Shown: piece by piece, positions 58,194 to 64,000 of the stretch | Position numbering within the stretch: the first letter of the stretch is position 1 | Layout: every line of letters begins with the position of its first letter | Assembly: GCA_033977485.1 (NCBI GenBank) | Contig: CM066988.1 | Span: forward strand, 2,797,501 to 2,861,500 | Direction: 5' to 3' | Source: Hydrangea macrophylla | Taxonomy: Eukaryota; Streptophyta; Magnoliopsida; Cornales; Hydrangeaceae | DNA: 64,000 nucleotides | Program-made: the position numbers and the translations under genes | The notes under the pieces: model-generated | Databases searched by the model: none | What the model was told of the DNA's origin: nothing | The model's input: only the letters and a program-made list of their open reading frames with translations

Positions 58194-58539
58194 AATAAAA
58201 TCATCAACTAATGAAAGTCGAGTGAGCATAATGAACACATAAGCAATGTATATAAAAGTACATTAACAGTTATTATTAATGTTCAATATCTTAGAGTACG
58301 ATTAATCAATTATTCCAGCCATAGCATAATAGGTAAACAGTTAAAGTAAAGAATATTTAGGACAGTGCATGAACAATGAAACCATCTCATCTCACTGACT
58401 CTTTTATCTCGATCACAATCTCTAGCCTCATTTGGTTCACCTAGAACCATCCAGCACAATCCTATTAGTTTAAAAAGTCTGTGGTTATGTCTTCCATGTT
58501 TAAGTTGACCTGGAAGTACCTAGACATTCAGGTTAATAA

Positions 58540-58830
58540 CCTGTTGAACACCCTTATTAGTCTACCATATCCAAGTCAGCCTGGATTAAGTCTGCAGTAT
58601 CCAACGATCGGTCTACAGTATCCGAGTCGGCCTGGATGCGATTAGATTGGCCTACCGTATCTGAGTCGGCCTGGGCTCAACCCTTTTAATTAATCTACCG
58701 TATCCGAGTCAGCCTGGAATAATTAAGGCTATCACAAGAACTTTGACTGGCATACCGTATCCGAATCGGCCTGGGCTCAATCCTACCTAATTAAACTGTC
58801 GTACCTGAGTCGGCCTAGGATAATTAAGGT
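58540..58830 (-). repeat. Tandem array in LTR E (GTATCCGAGTCGGCCTGG)
   Basis: Seven degenerate copies of 'taccgtatccgagtcggcctgg' with variable 20-45 bp spacers, several containing 'taattaa'. Confidence 0.82.
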
Positions 58831-59365
58831 TACCCGTCCCAAGACATTTTTCTTTAAACACTTCTCATAACATATATGCTGACCAAATGACCCCTTTCAA
58901 ACATGCCAACTTGACTATGCAAATGTGCAACTGATTCACTTTCTCGTTTATATAAAGGTATGAGAGCGGCGTACAATTTGTTCTTTCTTTACAAATTTCT
59001 TTATAAAGATAGCAGAGCGATGTTACTTAAATCTTTCTAATAGTGACATCAGAGCGATTCTTACTTTTCCTTTTACATACTCTTTATATGGTATCAGAGT
59101 TATTTATACATATGATTTAAAGTTCCAATCTTGCTTTCACAGTCTATTTCCCTTTTTCCTTTAATAAGACAGTAGCAATGAGGTACAAGTTTTGAAATAA
59201 AAAGTACAGCAGTCCTTCCAGTTTATATTTCACATTTATTATAAAGATATCCAAGTGGTTCATATATGGTTACAACTAAGTACAGCAGCCTACAGCAGGG
59301 AGTACAACTATACTTAAGCAGTGAATACAATTACAGCAAAAAATGACTAATCATTCTGCCTCAGA

Positions 59366-59490
59366 AGGGCATGACCGGTCATGGTCATATAGCGGGACCG
59401 GTCATTGCCAGGACCGATCCTGGTCATGTTCGGGATCCATCATGGTCGAGACCGGTCCTGGTCAAATAACACAACCGGTCCTGGTCGTCT
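59366..59490. repeat. Palindrome cluster with GACCGGTC core in LTR E
   Basis: Seven motifs: GACCGGTCATGG, GACCGGTCATTG, GACCGATCCTGG, GAGACCGGTCCTGG and ACAACCGGTCCTGG. It occupies the slot that holds CAATCGATTG motifs in sister LTR D (15928-16021). Confidence 0.88.
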
Positions 59491-60141
59491 TCAACTTCAA
59501 GACTGTATAGGTGTAGAGAATAATACGAGTTTTACAAACTTAAATGATACTGCAAGTGTAATATACCATTCTCTTCGTTTTTCTGCATAGATTACGAGTA
59601 TATAAGTCTTAAGTCTTGATTGTTAACATAGCTCTACTTATTGATGAAATTCCGAGAGTCGTCAAAACTTCGCTTTAACCGTACGTCGCAACCGTTACAA
59701 ATGAAGGTCTAAGATTTGAAGCAATGCTTACTGGGGTTATAACCTTCCATTCCCAATTTTTAGAAATCATTTTCATTAAGGTTTGAGAGACCACCATTTT
59801 TGAAGCTTCAAAACTGTATATATATGCATATACACATATATCTTTATATTTGATACCCCCGACTTGTGTGCAATGACAAATACTGCATTATAAGTGAGTT
59901 CAAGAGACTCAATGGTCTCTAGATTGAGCTGTGAGGCTTGCCAAAGAATGACGCAAATTCCAAAATAAAGCTCCGAGTTTAGTTTCAAATGTCTATGGCT
60001 TCCTTGAGGCTACTGTGATGTTATATTTTATATTTCTTTCATTACTCCCAGAATATATATGAACTAGTGTATGTGATTGTGGTTTTGAGAGTGGAAGAGA
60101 GAAATGAAAAATGGGAGCTTGTATGTAGGTGTGTATATTGC

Positions 60142-60182
<41 letters not shown>

Positions 60183-61045
60183 CGCTTATGGAAATGGTGA
60201 ATAAAGCTTTGAGAGTATAAGCTTACTATAATGTGAAAATGTGTTTGCCTCTGTGTGTGTATAACTTGTGTTTGAAAATGTGAGTGTGAACATTCTTATA
60301 GAAGAAATCAGTGAATTCAATTGAATTACAAGTTGCAACAGAAATGATTAACAAGATAAGCTTATAACTAGTAAGAAGTGATTGATGGCGTCCAATCAAC
60401 TGATGAGTTCGGCTAAGTTCGATTATGCAGTTAAGTTAGTTTGGTTCAGTTAGGTTGGTCCGGGCAGTCCAGGAAAATATCCCAAACAAATATTAGAGGC
60501 CAAAAAAATGTAGGCAACATGATTAATATTTTATTAATAGTTTTAATCCCAAATTATAGGGTAACTCAGGGGCGCAATCTTAATCATAATTAATTCAATT
60601 AAAATTACTACCGGTTACAAAAATTAAAGTATTGTAACATACACATTAATCATTTTTGGAAATAATCTCATAGCTAATTAAAAATAAACAATATTGTATT
60701 TAAATTTAACAACATAGATATTTATTTATTTATACCAATAATACCACAACTAGAATTAACACAGAGTAAATAAATAAAAACCGACATTTTATTTATTATT
60801 AGGGACGTGAAAATGCAAGTTGCTACAATATATATGACCTCCTTTGGTGCACTTGGCCTTGTTTTTACAGTTCTTGAGAGAGGGAGAGATATATACATCC
60901 ATATACACACATCCATATACATATATCTATATACACCCACAAATATATATATATATATACACACACACACCCTGCTGGACTGGAGAAGGAAGAAGAAAAG
61001 AAAAGAAGAATAGAAAGAAGAAGAGGCTGAGACAGAGAGTAAGAG

Positions 61046-61046
<1 letters not shown>

Positions 61047-61086
<40 letters not shown>
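61047..61086 (+). repeat. (GA)n microsatellite in LTR C leader
   Basis: About 20 GA units; further GA tract at 60145-60177 inside LTR E. Confidence 0.95.
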
Positions 61087-61090
<4 letters not shown>

Positions 61091-61344
61091 AAGCTCCATA
61101 GCCAAACAGACACTCAAACACACCCTAGGTGAGTCCAAAACTCATTTGGTCTCTTTATATGAAGTTTTTACATATTTTAAAGAAGGAAAGATGTAGTTAA
61201 TACGTCCTTTGCACGTTTAAAATTCTGGACTGCTCGTTTCTATGAAGAAGATGAAGTCCCAATCGATTGGGACATCACCCAATCAATTGCCTTTGATCTG
61301 AACCTAAGTAGTTCCTAAGATAGCTAGGTGATTCATGAAATTTC

Positions 61345-61530
61345 CTTAAAAGCAGTGGTCGGGAATCACTGATAGACGTCTCTAAGTCGTGGCAATAGAT
61401 TAATATGCTTTCGTTCAAACGTTATATCCCTGAAAGCAGTGGGTGGTTATGTCCTTAAAAGCAGGGAATAGACTGACGTGGTGTCCATGACAGCAGTGGG
61501 TGGTGATGTCCTTAAAAGCGGTGGACGGAG
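61345..61530 (+). repeat. Tandem array in LTR C (TCCTTAAAAGCAGTGG)
   Basis: Five copies of 'tccttaaaagcagtgggtgg' or close forms. The unit is related to that of B (ttcttaaaagtggtgaac) but not to those of A, D and E. Confidence 0.78.
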
Positions 61531-61765
61531 TGATATATGGTATATCCATAGAGTTGAATGATTGAGTCTGTTCATATATCAGAAGGTATATTGGTTGTCG
61601 GTCTTATGATAACAAGACGAGAACGGTTGGTTAACGGTTTTGGAATAAAGAGGAGATATTATTTAGTACAACGTAACTCGTGTCTTCATAACTTGTACTA
61701 CTTCATATAATTGGTACCTTGGTAGTTTATATTCACTCAGCTCGCAGTATGCTGACGGCCATTTT

Positions 61766-61930
61766 TGCTTGGACATTCCCCCTCCAGACTACCCTGTTCC
61801 TTATACTGCAGGTGATGAGCCCTACAACGATGCCTACTACCCAGAGGGGGAATACATAGGAAGTGGTCCCACTGACGATGGTTATACTGGGGAAGACTTT
61901 CACGATGACGATTACATCTACGCCAGTTGA
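61766..61930 (+). other. Conserved Tyr/Asp-rich tail reading frame, copy C
   Basis: 54 codons plus TGA, the same length as copy B. It begins CLDIPPPDYPVP, has DEPYNDAYYPEGEYIG, then GPTDDGYTGEDF and ends DDDYIYAS. No in-frame ATG. Confidence 0.6.
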
Positions 61931-62213
61931 AGACAAAGATAGTTATTAGTTTCTGTATTTCCGTTAGCCTTTTGTTATAAGTTTTGTACTCGGGCATATG
62001 TTTCCCTAAGACTTCAGTTTTCTATTTCCTAAACTCTGATGTAATTAGTAGGTTGTTTATATTATCAGCAGTTGTATTATTGTTCTTTGCTTCTACCTGT
62101 TACTTAGAAGTGCGTGGTATGGACAATTGAGTGACTTCACTAGTCATTCTGTATGAACTCAAAAAGAAATTTTAGTTTTCTCTATTTTTGCTATTCTAGG
62201 GCATGACACATAT

Positions 62214-62375
62214 TTATATCCTTTTCTATTTTGTGCCAGAAATCATTGATGAGAGGAGTTTTCTACTCTAAAATATTAGAACGGTTGACAATCTGGCAGA
62301 TATGTTAACCAAGGTGGTGATTGGGGTCAAGTTTCAACATTGTTTGAACTTGACCAATATTGTAAACACTTAATT
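62214..62375 (+). pseudogene. Copia pol C-terminus (continues from 57500)
   Basis: Frames here give VDNLADMLTKVV and KFQHCLNLTNI, the conserved end of copia pol (NxADxLTK...KFxHCLxLxxI). It joins HYARTKHI at 57500 after LTR C is removed. Confidence 0.88.
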
Positions 62376-62546
62376 TGGGTTTGCCCGGAGCAAGGAGATA
62401 GTTGTTTAGATTAGCATAGTGTTTGTGATAAGTTGGAGATGGTGGTGCTGTTGGATTTGGTTGGGGAAGTTTGGAGCCTGCAAATTTCGACAATGTAGAG
62501 ATTGTTGGAGAGTGGCTCATTTGAAGAGAAAATCTAGTTACTGCAT

Positions 62547-62984
62547 TGTTGCTCGAGTGGCCTGCACATGCATGAATTAGAAGTTTTGCTCGCTAACTTC
62601 TCACTCATCAAGGTAGTCGCTCGAGCGACCATTGGATTGAAGTTTTGACGCAAAAAACGTTTTTTAGACCCTTTGATTTCCTAAGAGGATTAGGAAGATG
62701 TCACATAGATAAACCTAGTATTAGGTTATTTGTATTGATAGAGATTATTGTATCTTTCTTCTTTGACCTAGAGACCTATTAGAAGGCATTGTAAAGCTCT
62801 TTAGATTTATTTTCAGCATCATCATAATGCATTGATTCGAGTTGCTCCAGGGGTGTCGACGTAGGCTTAATTGGCCGGCTGAACCACACGTAAATCTTTG
62901 TGTTTTGTTTTTGTGATTGATTTTCTTTTCTTGGTTTCTCGTTTGGATTCTTTGTTTGTATTTTGAATCACGCGCTTTCTCACA
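62547..62984 (+). mobile_element. 3' LTR of the old copia element
   Basis: It ends CGCGCTTTCTCACA and aligns with 37163-37611. The start could also be TGTTGGAGAG at 62503, which follows a polypurine-like 'tgtagagattg'. About 10-12% divergent from the 5' LTR over the best-aligned 300 bp, so the host element is much older than the Athila copy. Confidence 0.8.
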
Positions 62985-63074
62985 GTAGGCTTCTCAACAA
63001 TTTTTGCAAATAGAAAATTTATTAGACACGTTCAATATACCAAAACAAGCCAAAACACGACTTTTGAGAAGTCG

Positions 63075-63240
63075 TCATTTGAAATGACGATTTTAGAGAG
63101 AAATAAATAGGTGAAGTCACCATTTCTAGTGACGACTATAGAAAGTTGATGGATTTGAGAACTAAGTTGAAAAGTTAATGGATCCAGTCAATATGGTGTT
63201 GAAACTGATGGGTTTGGTAAAAAATGCAGTTATTATTAGT
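63075..63240. repeat. Foldback arm, right of the copia element
   Basis: Inverted relative of 37003-37162. It also contains an internal palindrome (GTCGTCATTTGAAATGACGA). Confidence 0.7.
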
Positions 63241-63637
63241 ATTATTTTGAATTCTTATATTTAAATAACTACATATGAATACAAATGACATGTACCTACT
63301 AGTTGTTAAAATCATGTTTAACCCCATTGTTTCAAAGCAACGATTAGCAGCGTGGTATGTGTCCTAAAACTATTTAGTTCAAGAACAGCAAGAAGCACAG
63401 CCAAGAACTACTGATTTGGTCTGATCTTATTTGGCCAAAAACCAAAAATAATAATAATAACAAATTGTTTCATTATTAATTTTGAATATATTTTTCAGAA
63501 TGTAGTACTTTGATTTTTTAAACCTTAGTTCCATACATAATCACAAAAAAAAAAAAAAAAAAGAGAGCATTCTTTCCCTGCACTGATGCACAGGAAAGAG
63601 AGAAATGCTAGTTACGATTATGTGACAGTAATTTTTT
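63241..63637. other. Unassigned AT-rich DNA
   Basis: No gene seen. A poly(A) run is at about 63545-63561. Confidence 0.5.
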
Positions 63638-63948
63638 ATTGTAACATACGTGTTAATCATTTTTGGAAATAATCTCATAGCTAATTAAAAATAAACAATA
63701 TTGTATTTAAATTTAACAACGTAGATATTTATTTATTTAGACCAATAATACCACAACTAGAATTAACACACAGTAAATAAATAAAAACTGACATTTTATT
63801 TATTATTAGGGAAGTGAAAATACAGGTTGCTACAATATATATGACCTCCTTTGCTGCCCTTGGCCTTGTTTTTACAATTCTTGAGAGAGGGAGAGATATA
63901 TACATCCATATAACACATCCATGCACATATATCTATATACACCCACAA

Positions 63949-63982
<34 letters not shown>

Positions 63983-64000
63983 CCTGCTGGACTGAAGAAG
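63638..64000. mobile_element. Second copy of the E/C junction, runs off the window
   Basis: Collinear with 60631-60990 at about 4% difference by eye. It spans the right end of LTR E (GGTTGCTACA), the ATATA target duplication and the start of the C leader (TGACCTCCTTTGCTGCCCTT). Homology starts abruptly at ATTGTAACATAC, inside E, so this copy arose after E had inserted in C. Confidence 0.85.

Larger units (their letters stand above)
57848..60827 (-). mobile_element. Solo LTR E, nested in LTR C
   Basis: 2980 bp, with a perfect TSD ATATA (57843-57847 and 60828-60832). On the minus strand it begins TGTAGCAACTTGCATTTTC and ends CACGGGGGCGTGACA. It is collinear with D. It contains the tail frame (58131-58193), a tandem array (58540-58830), a GACCGGTC palindrome cluster (59366-59490) and a GA tract (60145-60177). 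Confidence 0.92.
57501..62208 (+). mobile_element. Solo LTR C, inserted in copia RNase H, carrying LTR E
   Basis: The TSD CATAT (57496-57500 and 62209-62213) is perfect. It starts TGTGATACCTTGTATTTTAG and ends TTCTAGGGCATGACA. Without E it is 1723 bp, collinear with B. Landmarks: palindrome cluster 57603-57781; TATA, split by E; TA/AC and GA microsatellites (GA at 61047-61086); inverted repeat 61129-61145; second motif pair 61258-61291; tandem array; tail frame 61766-61930. Confidence 0.92.

Noticed and set aside
60722..61138. Low-complexity Ser/Leu-rich frames on the minus strand, and similar frames at 23243-23540
   Set aside because: They are translations of GA and TA microsatellites in LTR leaders.
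60633..62208. An independent LTR starting TGTAACATAC at 60633
   Set aside because: It looked like an LTR start because homology with 63640 begins there, but the TSD analysis shows the true units are E (57848-60827) and C (57501-62208).

Overview
This is plant nuclear DNA, almost certainly eudicot. I find no host gene, rRNA or tRNA in it. It is a graveyard of nested retrotransposons: Ty3/gypsy elements of the Athila type, a Tat/Ogre-like LTR and a Tat-like gag remnant; Ty1/copia elements; L1-type LINEs; small terminal-inverted-repeat elements; and many solo LTRs. I could close most LTR insertions by finding a matching 5-bp target-site duplication (TSD) on both sides, so much of the nesting order is directly visible.

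Left part (1-14.5 kb): the 3' portion of a long LTR (A, to 2034), a TIR element (3127-3917), a LINE reverse-transcriptase remnant (about 4090-4765), a minus-strand solo copia LTR K (5405-6880, TSD CTCTT) set in another decayed LTR, a Tat-like LTR plus gag with four stops (8621-10770), two head-to-tail MITEs (11461-12026), a TIR element (12494-13116) and a foldback MITE (13975-14268). Middle part (14.5-37 kb): two related LTR-like elements in opposite orientation, P and M. P contains solo LTR D (14643-20424), which itself contains an Ogre-like solo LTR (16955-20139). M contains solo LTR B (22868-24943). A minus-strand copia remnant J follows (26051-30290), split by an Athila-family solo LTR H (28400-30048), then LTR Q (30376-32664), then a minus-strand LINE (about 33.3-36.5 kb) split by copia solo LTR L (34180-35742).

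Right part (37-64 kb): one old plus-strand copia element (37163-62984) was cut twice. The first cut, in RT, carries LTR G (40721-56726), which holds a nearly intact 14.6-kb minus-strand Athila element (41554-56140). The second, near the end of RNase H, carries LTR C (57501-62208), which holds LTR E (57848-60827) inserted in its TATA box. A further copy of the E/C junction starts at about 63638 and runs off the window. The Athila element is the youngest and only near-functional unit: paired 1635-bp LTRs differ at about 14 sites, the tRNA-Asp primer site is perfect, and the 1854-codon gag-pol frame has a single stop.

The most unusual signal crosses family boundaries. Many of these unrelated LTRs carry a dense cluster of short self-complementary motifs just upstream of the TATA box, and several carry a second cluster a few hundred bases downstream. 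The core differs by element (ATCGAT, AATCGATT, GTCGAC, GACCGGTC, AACCGGTT). Long LTRs A, B, C, D and E additionally share a short Tyr/Asp-rich reading-frame tail, a small inverted repeat, and a tandem array at a constant position whose repeat unit differs in each copy.
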